A stretch of DNA of 64,000 nt from Oceanicaulis sp. MMSF_3324 (GCF_030733545.1 NZ_JASHIU010000011.1:1-64000), one strand, 5' to 3'; counted from the first letter of the stretch, positions 49,818 through 59,640 are shown. Notes: generated by a model from the sequence alone, not told the origin. Translations and numbers: made by a program.

Positions 49818-50574
49818 TCGTGACGACGACCCGATCTCTGAAGCCATCAAGGCGCTGCGCGAGCAGGCGCAGGCCATGCCGGCCGGAGATGACGGTCCGC
49901 CGGGCGTCCGGCTCGCCATTGATAATGACGCGGCCCTGTTGCGCATTGTCGAGGCCTTGTTGTTCGCCGCGTCCGAGCCTCTGGATCTTGATACCTTGCG
50001 CGCGCGCCTGCCCGAGGACAGCGATGTGCGCGGCCTCCTCAACGCGCTTCAGGCGAAATACGCCGAAGCCGGGGTGAATCTGGTCGAAGTGGGCGGACGC
50101 TGGCGGTTCCAGACGGCGGAGGATCTGAGCTGGTTGTTGCGCACCGAGCGGGAGGAGCCGCGCAAGCTGTCCCAGGCGGCGCTCGAAACCCTGGCCATCA
50201 TCGCCTATCACCAGCCGGTCACCCGGGCGGAGATCGAGGAAATCCGGGGCGTCGCCGTGTCCAAGGGCACGCTCGACCAGCTTCTCGAGATGAAATGGAT
50301 TCGCTTGCGCGGGCGGCGTCGCACGCCAGGGCGCCCGGTCACCTATGGGGTGACCGAAGCCTTCATGGACTATTTCGGCCTCGCCAACCTGTCCGACCTT
50401 CCCGGCGTGTCCGATCTCAAGGCCGCGGGCCTTCTGTCGAGCCGCTTGCCGCCGGACTTCTCCATACCCGCGCCGGGACAGGTCATTCCCGACACGGATG
50501 AGGAGCTGTTCAGCGAGGATGAAGCCGCCCAGTTCCACATGGACTTTCTGGAAGGCGAGGATCCGGACGCCTAG
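49810..50574 (+). CDS. scpB: Segregation and condensation protein B
   Basis: Dimeric winged-helix partner of ScpA. The 254-residue protein has IVEALLFAASEPLDLDTLRARL, EVGGRWRFQTAEDL, LSQAALETLAIIAYHQPVTRAEIEEIRGV and GRRRTPGRPVTYGVTEAFMDYFGL, all family signatures. A C-terminal tail (about 205-254) is Pro/Asp-rich and variable. It starts inside scpA. Confidence 0.94.
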   Translation: MADRDDDPISEAIKALREQAQAMPAGDDGPPGVRLAIDNDAALLRIVEALLFAASEPLDLDTLRARLPEDSDVRGLLNALQAKYAEAGVNLVEVGGRWRFQTAEDLSWLLRTEREEPRKLSQAALETLAIIAYHQPVTRAEIEEIRGVAVSKGTLDQLLEMKWIRLRGRRRTPGRPVTYGVTEAFMDYFGLANLSDLPGVSDLKAAGLLSSRLPPDFSIPAPGQVIPDTDEELFSEDEAAQFHMDFLEGEDPDA

Positions 50575-50653
50575 ATCGTTTCACTCAAAATGTCGGGGCG
50601 GAGCTGACCGGGTTATTGGACCCGCACGCGGATATCCTCTAGTGAAGTGAAAG

Positions 50654-50679
50654 CTGAGCGCCTGTGCACAGGGCCTCAG
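50654..50679 (+). promoter_or_regulatory. Palindrome in the spacer before tatA
   Basis: CCTGTGCACAGG (50661-50672) is a perfect 12-base palindrome, extended by CTGAG (50654-50658) and CTCAG (50675-50679) with two unpaired bases on each side. It lies 26 bases before the tatA start in the 130-base scpB-tatA gap; an operator or leader hairpin are possible. Confidence 0.35.
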
Positions 50680-50704
50680 ACACCGTTTGCAAGGAGAGCG
50701 TCTC

Positions 50705-50947
50705 ATGGGTGCGCATTGGACGGGTATTCTGGTCGTCATCGTGTTGCTGGTGCTGCTGTTTGGCGGCCGCGGCAAGATTTCCGGACTGATGGGCGATCTG
50801 GCCAAGGGCGTGACGGAGTTCCGCAAGGGGCTGCGTGACACCAGCGAGGATGAGAAGTCCACGACCTCTCAATCCACCGCCGCGCTCAATGAGGGCGCCT
50901 CTCAGGACAGCAGCTCCGCCCGTGAGGATGAGCGCACCGGAGGCTAG
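50705..50947 (+). CDS. tatA: Sec-independent protein translocase subunit TatA
   Basis: Pore-forming subunit of the twin-arginine translocase. The 80 residues have one span ([15 protein letters not shown]), the hinge RGKISGLMG, an amphipathic helix ([13 protein letters not shown]) and a Ser/Asp/Glu-rich tail. The ATG at 50705 has AAGGAGAG eight bases upstream. It is first of tatABC. Confidence 0.93.
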   Translation: MGAHWTGILVVIVLLVLLFGGRGKISGLMGDLAKGVTEFRKGLRDTSEDEKSTTSQSTAALNEGASQDSSSAREDERTGG

Positions 50948-50950
50948 GCC

Positions 50951-51370
50951 ATGAACCCGGCCTTTGGTTTTCAGGAACTGATCGTCCTCGTCATTCTGGC
51001 GCTGGTGGTGGTGGGCCCCAAGGACCTGCCGCTCATGGTGCGCCGGGTGGGCAAGATGATCGGTCAGGTCCGCGCCACGGCGCGTGAGTTCCAGCGCAGC
51101 TTTGACGAGCTGGGCCGCGAAGCCGAACTCGCCGAGTTGCGCAAGGAAATCAGCGATCTGAAATCCCATAATCCGATCAAGGAAATGGAGCGCGACTTCC
51201 TGCAAGCCGATCAGGACATGCAGCGCGACATGGAAGAGCGTCCGCATCCGCGCATCGCCAAACCCATGAGCGACCCTGAACCGCAGTCCGGCGACGGTCT
51301 GACCCCGGATCCCGAGGCGCCGGACGCCAAGACGTCGTCCGGGTCAGACGGCAAGACCGGAGAGGGGTGA
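50951..51370 (+). CDS. tatB: Sec-independent protein translocase subunit TatB
   Basis: Receptor-complex subunit of the Tat system. The 139 residues have the TatB N-terminus AFGFQELIVLVILALVVVGPKDLP (conserved Glu, then G-P), a long amphipathic helix (about 25-75) and an acidic tail. It starts three bases after tatA, and its stop overlaps the tatC start by one base (TGATG). Confidence 0.94.
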   Translation: MNPAFGFQELIVLVILALVVVGPKDLPLMVRRVGKMIGQVRATAREFQRSFDELGREAELAELRKEISDLKSHNPIKEMERDFLQADQDMQRDMEERPHPRIAKPMSDPEPQSGDGLTPDPEAPDAKTSSGSDGKTGEG

Positions 51371-52173
51371 TGTCGACCCCCGAACTTGAGCATGACGACG
51401 AGGTGGAAGCCTCGCGGGCGCCGCTGATGGCGCATCTGGAAGAGCTGCGCGACCGGCTCATCTGGGCGCTGGGCGCCATCGTCATCGGTTTCGTGATCTG
51501 CTTCGTCTTCGCCGAATGGATCTACAATGTCCTCTTGGTGCCGTTCGAGGACGCCGCTCGGCAGGTGCGTGGCGATGCGCTGGATTTGCAGCTGATCTTC
51601 ACCGCGCCGCTCGAGTTTTTCTTCGTCAAGCTCAAGCTCGCCCTGTTCGGCGCGATCGTGCTGGCCTTTCCCATGCTGGCCTATCAGGTCTGGGCGTTTG
51701 TCCGCCCCGGCCTTTACAAGAATGAACGCCTAGCGTTTGCGCCCTTCCTTCTGGCCTCGCCGATCCTGTTCGCGGCGGGCATGGCGTTTGTCTATTACGT
51801 CATTCTGCCCTTCGTGATGGGCTTTGCCCTGGGCCAGGAACAGATCGGCCAGGAGGGACGCGCCAGCATCCAGCTGCTGACCCGGGTGTCGGAATACCTC
51901 AATCTCGTCACCACGCTGGCGCTGGCCTTTGGCGTGAGCTTCCAGCTGCCGGTGCTGTTGTCGCTGCTGGGCAAGGCTGGGATCATCACCTCGGGCGATC
52001 TGATCCGCTTCTGGAAATTCGCGCTGGTGGGCATCGCCGCTTTCGCCGCCTTCGTCACGCCGCCCGACCCGATCAGCCAGCTCTTTCTGGGCGCGGCGAT
52101 GTTCGGGCTTTACGCGCTGTCGATCCTGGCGGTGAAGCTGGTGGAGCGCAAACCCGAGGATGAGGACGCCTAG
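51370..52173 (+). CDS. tatC: Sec-independent protein translocase subunit TatC
   Basis: Core twin-arginine signal receptor. The 267 residues have six spans and TatC marks: MAHLEELRDRLIWALGA, FTAPLEFFFVKLKLALFGA with the conserved Glu of FxxPxE-like type, AYQVWAFVRPGLYKNER and FGVSFQLPVLL, then the FVTPPDPISQ loop. ATG 51370 is preferred to GTG 51367. Confidence 0.96.
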   Translation: MSTPELEHDDEVEASRAPLMAHLEELRDRLIWALGAIVIGFVICFVFAEWIYNVLLVPFEDAARQVRGDALDLQLIFTAPLEFFFVKLKLALFGAIVLAFPMLAYQVWAFVRPGLYKNERLAFAPFLLASPILFAAGMAFVYYVILPFVMGFALGQEQIGQEGRASIQLLTRVSEYLNLVTTLALAFGVSFQLPVLLSLLGKAGIITSGDLIRFWKFALVGIAAFAAFVTPPDPISQLFLGAAMFGLYALSILAVKLVERKPEDEDA

Positions 52174-52287
52174 CGTCCGTCCGGGCGCTGCGCGCGCCGC
52201 AAACACATCCATTTGAAGTGTGGACGATGGGCGCCTGCGCGAGTATCACGCGGGTTCCTTTCATCCGTTCGACCTTTGAGTTTTGAC

Positions 52288-53562
52288 ATGCACGATATTC
52301 GTCTGATCCGCGACGAGCCGGCGGCTTTCGACGCCGCCATGGCCCAGCGCGGCCTGGAGCCCCAAGCCCAGCGCCTGATTGATCTGGACGCGCGCCGCCG
52401 CGAGGCCACCACGCGTCTGCAAGAGGTGGAGACCGAGCGCAACTCAAAGTCCAAGGAGATTGGCAAGGCGAAGGCCCAGGGCGATGAAGACCGCTTCAAC
52501 GCTCTGCGCGCCGAGGTCGAGAACCTGAAATCGGAAATGGAGCGCCTGACCGAAGAGGCGCGCACGGCCGAAGAAGTCCTCAACCAGCATCTCGCTGCTC
52601 TGCCGAACCGGCCCGCCGAGGATGTGCCCGAAGGCGCGGACGAGACCGACAATGAGGAAGTCCGCGGCTGGGGCGAACCGCGTCAGTTTGATTTCGAGGT
52701 CGCCGATCATGTGACCGTGGGCGAACGTCTGGGTCTTGATTTCGAACGGGCCGCGGCACTGTCGGGCGCCCGCTTTGCGGTGCTGCAGGGGCCGCTGGCG
52801 CGGCTTGAGCGCGCTCTGGGCCAGTTCATGCTCGATATCCAGACCAGTGAACATGGCTATCGTGAAACCTCTGTGCCGCTCATGGTGCGCGATGAGGCGT
52901 TGTTCGGCACCGGCCAGCTGCCCAAATTTGCTGAAGACCTGTTCCGCACCACCGATGACCGCTGGCTGATCCCGACCGCCGAGGTGCCGCTGACCAATCT
53001 GGTGCGCGACTCGATCCATACCGAGGACAGCTTCCCGATCCGCATGACGGCGCTGACCCCGTGCTTCCGGTCTGAAGCCGGCTCGGCCGGGCGCGACACG
53101 CGCGGCCTGATCCGCATGCACCAGTTCCTCAAGGTCGAGCTCGTCTCGATAACGACGCCTGAGCAGTCCGAGGAAGAGCTCGAGCGTATGACCCAATGCG
53201 CCGAAGAGGTGCTGCGCCGCCTCGAGCTGCCCTATCGGGTGATGAAGCTGTGTACCGGCGATATGGGATTTGCGGCGCGCCGCACCTATGACCTGGAAGT
53301 CTGGATGCCCAGCCAGGACACCTATCGTGAGATCAGCTCGTGCTCGACCTGCGGCGATTTCCAGGCGCGTCGCATGAACGCCCGCTATCGCAAGGAAGGC
53401 GAAAAGAAGCCCGACTTCCTGCACACGCTGAACGGGTCGGGCCTGGCGGTCGGCCGGGCGCTGGTCGCCCTTCTTGAAAACCACCAGCAGGCGGACGGAT
53501 CGGTCCATATTCCCGAAGCCCTGCGGCCATACATGGGCGGTATCGAGGCGATCCAGCCATGA
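52288..53562 (+). CDS. serS: Serine--tRNA ligase
   Basis: Class II synthetase of 424 residues: N-terminal [14 protein letters not shown], a long antiparallel coiled coil (about 30-105) that grips the tRNA variable arm, and the catalytic core with motif 2 [28 protein letters not shown] and motif 3 [16 protein letters not shown]. The start ATG 52288 is where homology begins; no strong ribosome-binding site precedes it. The 114-base gap upstream shows no riboswitch-like structure. The surE start overlaps its stop. Confidence 0.95.
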   Translation: MHDIRLIRDEPAAFDAAMAQRGLEPQAQRLIDLDARRREATTRLQEVETERNSKSKEIGKAKAQGDEDRFNALRAEVENLKSEMERLTEEARTAEEVLNQHLAALPNRPAEDVPEGADETDNEEVRGWGEPRQFDFEVADHVTVGERLGLDFERAAALSGARFAVLQGPLARLERALGQFMLDIQTSEHGYRETSVPLMVRDEALFGTGQLPKFAEDLFRTTDDRWLIPTAEVPLTNLVRDSIHTEDSFPIRMTALTPCFRSEAGSAGRDTRGLIRMHQFLKVELVSITTPEQSEEELERMTQCAEEVLRRLELPYRVMKLCTGDMGFAARRTYDLEVWMPSQDTYREISSCSTCGDFQARRMNARYRKEGEKKPDFLHTLNGSGLAVGRALVALLENHQQADGSVHIPEALRPYMGGIEAIQP

Positions 53563-54344
53563 GCCAGCCGCGCATTCTCCTGGTCAATGATGACGGCATC
53601 CATGCGCCGGGCCTCAAAGTGCTCGAAGAGATCGCGCGCACCCTGTCCGATGATGTCTGGACCGTGGCGCCGGCGGAAGAGCAGTCCGGCATGGGCCGGG
53701 CGTTGACGCTGAACGCGCCCCTGCGCGTTCAGGAGTATGACGAGAAGCGCTTTTCCGTGTCCGGCACGCCCACCGATTGCGTGCACATGGCGATGGATAT
53801 CCTGATGAAGGATGCGCAGCCGGATTTGCTTCTCTCGGGCGTGAATTCAGGCCAGAACATCGCCGAGGACGTGACCATGTCCGGCACCGTCGCCGCCGCC
53901 ATGCACGGCGTGCAGATGGGCGTGCGGTCTGTGGCGCTGTCGCAGGCTTACGGGTTTGAAGGCCGCGCCAAGATTCGCTGGGAAACCGCGCGCGAACATG
54001 GTCCGCGGGTGCTCAAGGCGTTGCTGGACACGCCCTGGAGCCAGAACACGCTGCTCAATGTGAACTTCCCTGACCGGGCGCCCGATCAGGTGTCGGGTTT
54101 TGAAGTGACGGCTCAGGGCCTGCGCGACCAGGTGGTGCTCAGGGCGGATGCCCGCACGGATCTGCGTGGCCGCGACTATTACTGGCTGGGCTTTAACGGC
54201 AAGCTGTCCGACCCGGCCGTGGGTACCGATCTGCGCGCGGTGTATGAAGGGCGGATATCGGTGACGCCGCTGCATCTCGACCTGACCCATTATGAAGCCC
54301 GCACGCGATTGAAAGACGCATTGGGAGACACGCTCGATCCATGA
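53559..54344 (+). CDS. surE: 5'/3'-nucleotidase SurE
   Basis: Metal-dependent nucleoside monophosphatase of 261 residues. Family marks: [14 protein letters not shown] (metal Asp-Asp), [26 protein letters not shown] and [28 protein letters not shown]. It lies in the classic surE-pcm pair, with ATGA overlaps on both sides. Confidence 0.96.
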   Translation: MSQPRILLVNDDGIHAPGLKVLEEIARTLSDDVWTVAPAEEQSGMGRALTLNAPLRVQEYDEKRFSVSGTPTDCVHMAMDILMKDAQPDLLLSGVNSGQNIAEDVTMSGTVAAAMHGVQMGVRSVALSQAYGFEGRAKIRWETAREHGPRVLKALLDTPWSQNTLLNVNFPDRAPDQVSGFEVTAQGLRDQVVLRADARTDLRGRDYYWLGFNGKLSDPAVGTDLRAVYEGRISVTPLHLDLTHYEARTRLKDALGDTLDP

Positions 54345-54988
54345 CCGGCATGCCCGACACCCGCATGATCCAGCTTGTGATGGCGCTGCGACGGGCGGGC
54401 GTCTCGGACAAGCAGGTCCTGATGGCGATCGAGCGCACGCCGCGTGAGCTGTTCGTGCCGCAGGGGTTTTCCGACCAGGCGTTTGAGAACCGGCCTTTGC
54501 CGATCGATTGCGGTCAGACCATCTCCCAGCCCTTTGTGGTGGCGGCGATGACCGAAGCGCTGAAGCTCAATGACCGGTGCAAGGTGCTCGAGATCGGTAC
54601 CGGGTCGGGCTATCAGGCCGCTGTGCTCGCGCGCTTGTCGCGACGGGTTTACACCGTCGAGCGCTACCGCACCCTCGCCAAGGAAGCCGAGGCGCGCTTT
54701 CACGAGCTGAGGCTCTCCAACATCGTGCCGCGCATCGGGGATGGCTCGGTGGGCTGGCCCGAGCAGGCGCCGTTTGATCGGATCATCGTGACGGCTGCGG
54801 CGGCTGAGCGTCCCGACACGCTGCTGGAACAGCTCAAACCGGGCGGCATTTGCGTGGCGCCGGTTCAGAACGGCTCGGTTCAGACCCTGATGCGCTATGA
54901 CTGCTCGGAAGCGGGCGAGATCAGCGAAACCGCTTTGTTTGACGTGCGCTTCGTGCCGCTGGTTCCGGGCGAAGCCCGCGCGTTATAG
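54341..54988 (+). CDS. pcm: Protein-L-isoaspartate O-methyltransferase
   Basis: Repairs isoaspartyl damage using SAM. The 215 residues have [29 protein letters not shown], the SAM loop [40 protein letters not shown] and [11 protein letters not shown], so it is the canonical PCMT, unlike the copy at 39064. It overlaps surE by four bases. Confidence 0.95.
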   Translation: MTGMPDTRMIQLVMALRRAGVSDKQVLMAIERTPRELFVPQGFSDQAFENRPLPIDCGQTISQPFVVAAMTEALKLNDRCKVLEIGTGSGYQAAVLARLSRRVYTVERYRTLAKEAEARFHELRLSNIVPRIGDGSVGWPEQAPFDRIIVTAAAAERPDTLLEQLKPGGICVAPVQNGSVQTLMRYDCSEAGEISETALFDVRFVPLVPGEARAL

Positions 54989-55094
54989 CGCGAATAAATA
55001 TCACTCTCTTCTTTTGTCGGTCGCCATGTTAACCTCTTTGCATGGGGGGAGACGTGACGGGCCCCGGGCTCGTCTGGATTGGAAGGAGCTTGGT

Positions 55095-55490
55095 ATGAAA
55101 TACGCAGCTATCGGCGCCTTGGGCGCTTCGCTCGTGATGGGTGCTTGCGCGACGGCTCAGTCGGAAGACATGTTCATGCCTGAAGGGTATGAGCTGACCG
55201 GTGAAAGTCGCACCTGCCTCTCGCTGCGCTCGATTGATCAAATTGACACCGCCAGCGAAACCGCCTGGGTCGTCACGACGACGACGCGCGACACCTACCT
55301 GACACGTGTGAGCCGAGGGTGCAGCGCCGCCACGCGGCCCTTCAACTACATCAGCTACAATGTCACCGGTTCTCAGCTGTGCCGCGGCGAGATCGTGCGT
55401 GTGATCGACCGGAACACCAACTCGACTGTGGGCAGCTGCGGCATTGGCGAGTTTGAGGAATTGACCCCGTCGCCGACAGACGCCAGCTAA
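55095..55490 (+). CDS. Lipoprotein of the DUF6491 type, unknown function
   Basis: A 131-residue probable lipoprotein: signal MKYAAIGALGASLVMGAC with lipobox V-M-G-A-C, then one small domain with Cys pairs (SRTCLSLRSIDQIDTASETAWVV, VSRGCSAATRPFNYISYN, QLCRGEIVRVID, GSCGIGEFEEL). The pattern matches small DUF6491 proteins common in Caulobacterales-type genomes. The ATG at 55095 has AAGGAG eight bases upstream. It is inserted between pcm and the LytM gene, which are usually adjacent. Confidence 0.72.
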   Translation: MKYAAIGALGASLVMGACATAQSEDMFMPEGYELTGESRTCLSLRSIDQIDTASETAWVVTTTTRDTYLTRVSRGCSAATRPFNYISYNVTGSQLCRGEIVRVIDRNTNSTVGSCGIGEFEELTPSPTDAS

Positions 55491-55521
55491 AGTCAACACA
55501 CGGTTAACGCTCATCCGGCAT

Positions 55522-55552
55522 CCTGCCCTTTCGTGAAACACGTTAGGGCAGG
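55522..55552 (+). promoter_or_regulatory. Inverted repeat at the ribosome-binding site of the LytM gene
   Basis: CCTGCCCT (55522-55529) and AGGGCAGG (55545-55552) are exact complements 15 bases apart. The 3' arm overlaps the likely ribosome-binding site (AGGG, five to eight bases before ATG 55557). A GTTAACG half-site resembling CtrA targets lies 17 bases upstream. Confidence 0.4.
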
Positions 55553-55556
55553 GTGC

Positions 55557-56468
55557 ATGCGCCCCACACTGCGCACAATTTTGCTGGGACTAAGCGTCGC
55601 GGCGGCGGTGTCCGCTTGTGCTGCGCCTGTGCGCGCACCCGCGCCTATAGAGCGTGGCGCGTCGGGCTCTTCTCACAATCCGGCCAGCTGCGGCCGCACC
55701 GTCACGGTGCAATCAGGCGATACGCTTTATGCGATCGCCCAACGATGCGGCGTGGCGCTGTCGGAGATCGCTGCCGAAAACAGCCTTCAACAGCCCTACA
55801 CCCTTCGCCGGGGACAAACCCTGCGACTGCCGGGGCCGTCCACATACACGGTGCGACGGGGCGACAATCTGTACCGCATTGCGCTTGCACACGGGATGAG
55901 CACGCATGAGCTCGCCCAGCTCAACGGTTTGCGCCAGCCCTACACCATCTACCCCGGACAGGATCTGTCCGTGCGCGGCACGGCTCGGACTGCGGTGCTT
56001 CAGGCGCAGCCGCAACAGACCAGCGCAAGCGCACAGCCCTCAGCGCCGGCACGGCGCGCCAGCCCCCCGCCCCGGGCGTCGGCTGCGAATGCGCCCAGCT
56101 TTCAATGGCCGCTTCAGGGGCAGATCATCACCGCTTATGGCGGAGCGGAGGGCGCGCGCATTGACGGCATCCGCATCGCCGCCCGTCTGGGCGATCCGGT
56201 TCGCGCTGCTGCGGATGGCGAGGTCGTTTATGCCGGGAATGAGCTTCAGGGCTATGGCGAGCTGGTGCTGGTTCGTCACGAGAACAACTGGGTCACGGCG
56301 TATGGCCTCAATTCGGTTTTGCGCGTGAATGTGGGCGATCGCGTTACGGCGGGACAACATATCGCTGACGCCGGAGCTTCTGGCTCTGAAACCCGCACAG
56401 CGCTTCATTTTGAGGTGCGGCGCGGCGTCAGCCCGGTCGATCCCATGCAGGTTCTGCCGTCCCGTTAA
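55557..56468 (+). CDS. LysM/LytM factor (NlpD/DipM-like, catalytically degenerate M23)
   Basis: A 303-residue probable lipoprotein (LLGLSVAAAVSAC), with two LysM domains (about 47-88 and 93-137: VTVQSGDTLYAIAQRCGV, YTVRRGDNLYRIALAHGM), a Pro/Ala/Gln linker and a C-terminal LytM domain (about 182-300). The M23 zinc ligands are not conserved: the usual H-x-G-x-D stretch reads ARIDGIRIAA and the HLHF motif reads ALHFEV. It should therefore be non-catalytic and, like NlpD or DipM, activate septal amidases and cell separation. Its position after surE-pcm is the usual place of nlpD. Confidence 0.88.
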   Translation: MRPTLRTILLGLSVAAAVSACAAPVRAPAPIERGASGSSHNPASCGRTVTVQSGDTLYAIAQRCGVALSEIAAENSLQQPYTLRRGQTLRLPGPSTYTVRRGDNLYRIALAHGMSTHELAQLNGLRQPYTIYPGQDLSVRGTARTAVLQAQPQQTSASAQPSAPARRASPPPRASAANAPSFQWPLQGQIITAYGGAEGARIDGIRIAARLGDPVRAAADGEVVYAGNELQGYGELVLVRHENNWVTAYGLNSVLRVNVGDRVTAGQHIADAGASGSETRTALHFEVRRGVSPVDPMQVLPSR

Positions 56469-56578
56469 GGGGCTTTCTGAGCAAATCCGGTGAGCACGTA
56501 CCGTCGGGCCTTGTTGCATGCGGCGCGCACCCCGATATATTCCGGCAACCCTAATCGCTCGTTCTTATCGGAGCCGCC

Positions 56579-56947
56579 ATGTTTTCTGCGACCGACTCTG
56601 TCTTCCTCGCCACCGCCGCCGCTTCTGGCAGCCAGGGCGGGCTGGGCTACATGATCATGCAGTTCGCCCCGTTCATCCTGATCTTCGTGGTCTTTTACTT
56701 CCTGCTGATCCGGCCGCAGCAGCAAAAAGCCAAGGCCCATCGTGAAATGGTGGAAGGCCTGCGCAAGGGCGACGAAGTCGTCACCTCTGGCGGCATGCTG
56801 GGCAAGGTGACCCGCGTGGCTGACAATGAAGCCACCGTGGAACTGGCCGAAGGCGTCCGGGTGAAAGTGCTCAAGCACACCATCATGGAAGTGCGCACCC
56901 GCACCGAGCCGGCCAATGACGCTGCCGACGCCAAGTCTGCTGACTAA
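56579..56947 (+). CDS. yajC: Preprotein translocase subunit YajC
   Basis: Small single-span accessory of the SecDF complex. The 122 residues have the span about 22-41 (MIMQFAPFILIFVVFYFLLI), then RPQQQKAKAHREMVEGLRKGDEVVTSGGMLGKV, the YajC signature. It is followed by secD after 62 bases that contain a GC-rich stem. Confidence 0.95.
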   Translation: MFSATDSVFLATAAASGSQGGLGYMIMQFAPFILIFVVFYFLLIRPQQQKAKAHREMVEGLRKGDEVVTSGGMLGKVTRVADNEATVELAEGVRVKVLKHTIMEVRTRTEPANDAADAKSAD

Positions 56948-57009
56948 GGCCTGACTGACATTCCGGCGTCGGGTTACGGGCCCGGCGCCGCCGGACGCTT
57001 GAGTGCCCC

Positions 57010-58644
57010 ATGCTGTATTTCGCTCCCTGGAAGACGACGGTTGTCACCCTCGTCATCCTGATTGGCCTGCTTTTCACACTGCCGAACTTCGTGCCCGAAA
57101 GCGTTCGACTGGACGCCAATGGGCAACCGAAAGGCGTGTTCACGGTCCTGCCGCACCAGACGATCAATCTGGGTCTGGACCTGCGAGGCGGGTCTCATCT
57201 GGTGTTCCAGGTGGATATGGACGAGGTGCGCCAGGAGCGTCTGGAAAACCTGCAGGATGACGCCCGCAGCGCGCTGCGTGAAAACCCGCCCATCCTGATT
57301 TCAGGCTCTCCGGCGGTTGTCGAAGGACAGGTCATTGTCCGCCTGTCTCGGCCGGAAGACATGGACCAGGCGATGGAGCGCCTTGAGGAGCTCAATGAGC
57401 CGATCACGACCGCGACCGGCCAGCAGGGCATGAACCAGACGCTGTCGATCACTCAGGGTGACGATGATCGCACCATCCGCCTGGGCATTACCGATGCAGC
57501 GCTTGATTCCATTCGCCAACGCACGGTGACGCAATCCATCGAGGTGATCCGTCGCCGGGTCGACGCCACCGGCACCACCGAGCCCAATATCGCCCGTCAG
57601 GGCGATGACCGCGTTCTGGTTCAGGTGCCCGGTGAAAACAATCCGCAACGGATCATCGACCTTGTCGGCACCACGGCCCGCCTGACCTTCCACATGGTGG
57701 AAGAAGGCGTGAACGTGAATCCGGACGGCACCGGCCGTACCCCGCCGGGTGTGATGATCCTGCCTTCGGAGCGTTCGAACGAACCCTATCTGGCCGTTCA
57801 GCGCCGGCCGCTGGTGACAGGCGAGCAACTGGTCAATGCGGGTCAGGCCTTTGACCAGAATGGTCAGCCCGCCGTCAGCTTCCGGTTCAATACGACCGGC
57901 GCGCGGGCTTTCGCGGACGCCACCACTCAGAACCGTGGACGTCGTTTCGCCATCGTGCTCGATGACACCATCATCTCCGCGCCCGTGATCCGGAGCCCCA
58001 TCACCGGCGGTTCCGGCATCATTGAAGGCGGTTTCACCATCGAGACCGCGACCGATCTGTCCAACATGCTCAACGCCGGCGCTCTGCCGGCGCGGCTGAC
58101 GCCAGTCGAGCAACGCACGGTGACGGCCTCCCTGGGCGCAGACTCTGTCGCGCGGGGCGAGACCGCGGTTCTGATCGGCTTTGGCCTTGTCATCGTTTTC
58201 ATGGCGTTGGCCTACGGCTTCTTCGGCATTGTTTCGACTCTGGCCCTGCTGGCGAACATCCTGCTTTTGCTGGGCGCGCTTTCGGGGCTTCAGGCCACGC
58301 TGACACTGCCGGGCATTGCGGGCATCGTGCTCACCATCGGCATGGCGGTGGACGCCAACGTGCTCATCTTTGAAAGGGTGAGGGAGGAATACAGGCTAGG
58401 ACGAACGGTCACCACCGCTTTCGAGGCGGGGTATTCGCGGGCGTTGTCCGCCATTCTCGACGCCAATATCACCACATTGATCGCCGCCTCCGTGCTGTAC
58501 ATGCTGGGCGCCGGACCGGTGCGGGGCTTCGCCGTGACCCTTGGACTGGGCATCATGACATCGGTGTTCACCGCTTTTGTGTTTTCACGTCTTCTGATTT
58601 CGATCTGGCTCCGCACGAGCCGGCCGAAAAAGCTGGCAATGTAA
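57010..58644 (+). CDS. secD: Protein translocase subunit SecD
   Basis: RND-type membrane protein that uses the proton gradient to drive late export. The 544 residues have one N-terminal span, a large periplasmic P1 domain (about 35-370, with LGLDLRGGSHLVF and VEVIRRRVDATGTTEPNI-like repeats) and five C-terminal spans starting at VLIGFGLVIVFMALAYGFFG, including GMAVDANVLIFERVREE, the conserved proton-path Asp-Ala-Asn segment. It is separate from, and 12 bases upstream of, secF. Confidence 0.97.
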   Translation: MLYFAPWKTTVVTLVILIGLLFTLPNFVPESVRLDANGQPKGVFTVLPHQTINLGLDLRGGSHLVFQVDMDEVRQERLENLQDDARSALRENPPILISGSPAVVEGQVIVRLSRPEDMDQAMERLEELNEPITTATGQQGMNQTLSITQGDDDRTIRLGITDAALDSIRQRTVTQSIEVIRRRVDATGTTEPNIARQGDDRVLVQVPGENNPQRIIDLVGTTARLTFHMVEEGVNVNPDGTGRTPPGVMILPSERSNEPYLAVQRRPLVTGEQLVNAGQAFDQNGQPAVSFRFNTTGARAFADATTQNRGRRFAIVLDDTIISAPVIRSPITGGSGIIEGGFTIETATDLSNMLNAGALPARLTPVEQRTVTASLGADSVARGETAVLIGFGLVIVFMALAYGFFGIVSTLALLANILLLLGALSGLQATLTLPGIAGIVLTIGMAVDANVLIFERVREEYRLGRTVTTAFEAGYSRALSAILDANITTLIAASVLYMLGAGPVRGFAVTLGLGIMTSVFTAFVFSRLLISIWLRTSRPKKLAM

Positions 58645-58656
58645 GGGGAGGCGATC

Positions 58657-59640
58657 ATGGCGCTTGCACTCGTCCGTCTCATTCCGACCGACACCAATGT
58701 CCCCTTCATCAAGGCTCGCCTTGCGGCTTTCTTCGTCTCGGTCGCCTTGATCCTGGGATCCGTCACGGCGTTCTTCACGCTGGGCCTCAATTTCGGCATC
58801 GACTTCCGCGGCGGCACCGCGATTGAAGTTCAGACCGAAGGCCCAGCCGATCTGGGCGCGCTCCGCACTGTGCTGGAGGGGCTCGATCTGGGGGATGTCC
58901 AGGTCCAGGGCTTTGGCGCAGACAATGAAGCGCTGGTTCGTGTCGGACAGGTGTCTGCCGAACGGGCCAATGAGATCGAGGGGTACTCCGTCGAGAATGA
59001 CGCGGAAGCGCAACAGGCGGTCCGTCAGTACGTCTCCGATACGCTGGAGCGTGAGTTTCCCGGGATCGTGTTCCAGAAAATCGAATCCCTGAGCCCGCAG
59101 GTGTCCGGTGAGCTGGTGGTTGCCGGCGCCACCTCGATCGGCGTCGCCTTGTTCCTGATGCTGGTCTACATCTGGTTCCGGTTCGAGTGGCAGTACTCGG
59201 TCGGCGCGGTTCTGGCGCTGATCCATGACGTGATCGCCACCATCGGCTTCTTCGCCGTCACCCAGCTGGAGTTCAACCTGTCGACCATCGCCGCGATCCT
59301 GACGATTGTGGGGTATTCGATGAACGATACCGTGATCGTCTATGACCGGATCCGCGAGGATTTCCGCAAGTTCAAGACACGCCCGACCACCGAAGTGCTG
59401 AATGGCGCCATCAACTCGACCCTGTCGCGCACCATCCTGACCTCGGGCACCACCCTGGTCGCGATTGTCGCCATGGCGGTCATCGGCGGCCCTGCACTCG
59501 AAGGATTCGCGCTGGCTCTGATCTGGGGCGTGGGCGTGGGGACCTATTCGTCCATCTTTGTCGCGGCCCCGCTTCTGACCCTCACAGGTGTCAAGCGCAC
59601 GTCAGACGATGACGACGAAGGCCATGCTGTTGCCCCGTAA
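58657..59640 (+). CDS. secF: Protein translocase subunit SecF
   Basis: Partner of SecD. The 327 residues have six spans, the GLNFGIDFRGGTAIEV motif after span 1, and VGYSMNDTVIVYDRIREDFRKF, the conserved SecF signature, followed by NSTLSRTILTSGTTL. The start has AAGGGGAGG upstream. The 3' end overlaps the following Mth938-like gene by 17 bases. Confidence 0.97.
   Translation: MALALVRLIPTDTNVPFIKARLAAFFVSVALILGSVTAFFTLGLNFGIDFRGGTAIEVQTEGPADLGALRTVLEGLDLGDVQVQGFGADNEALVRVGQVSAERANEIEGYSVENDAEAQQAVRQYVSDTLEREFPGIVFQKIESLSPQVSGELVVAGATSIGVALFLMLVYIWFRFEWQYSVGAVLALIHDVIATIGFFAVTQLEFNLSTIAAILTIVGYSMNDTVIVYDRIREDFRKFKTRPTTEVLNGAINSTLSRTILTSGTTLVAIVAMAVIGGPALEGFALALIWGVGVGTYSSIFVAAPLLTLTGVKRTSDDDDEGHAVAP

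Noticed and set aside
48600-50042. A 480-codon minus-strand frame across nagZ, scpA and scpB
   Set aside because: Ser/Arg/Gly-rich shadow of three coupled, well-supported genes.
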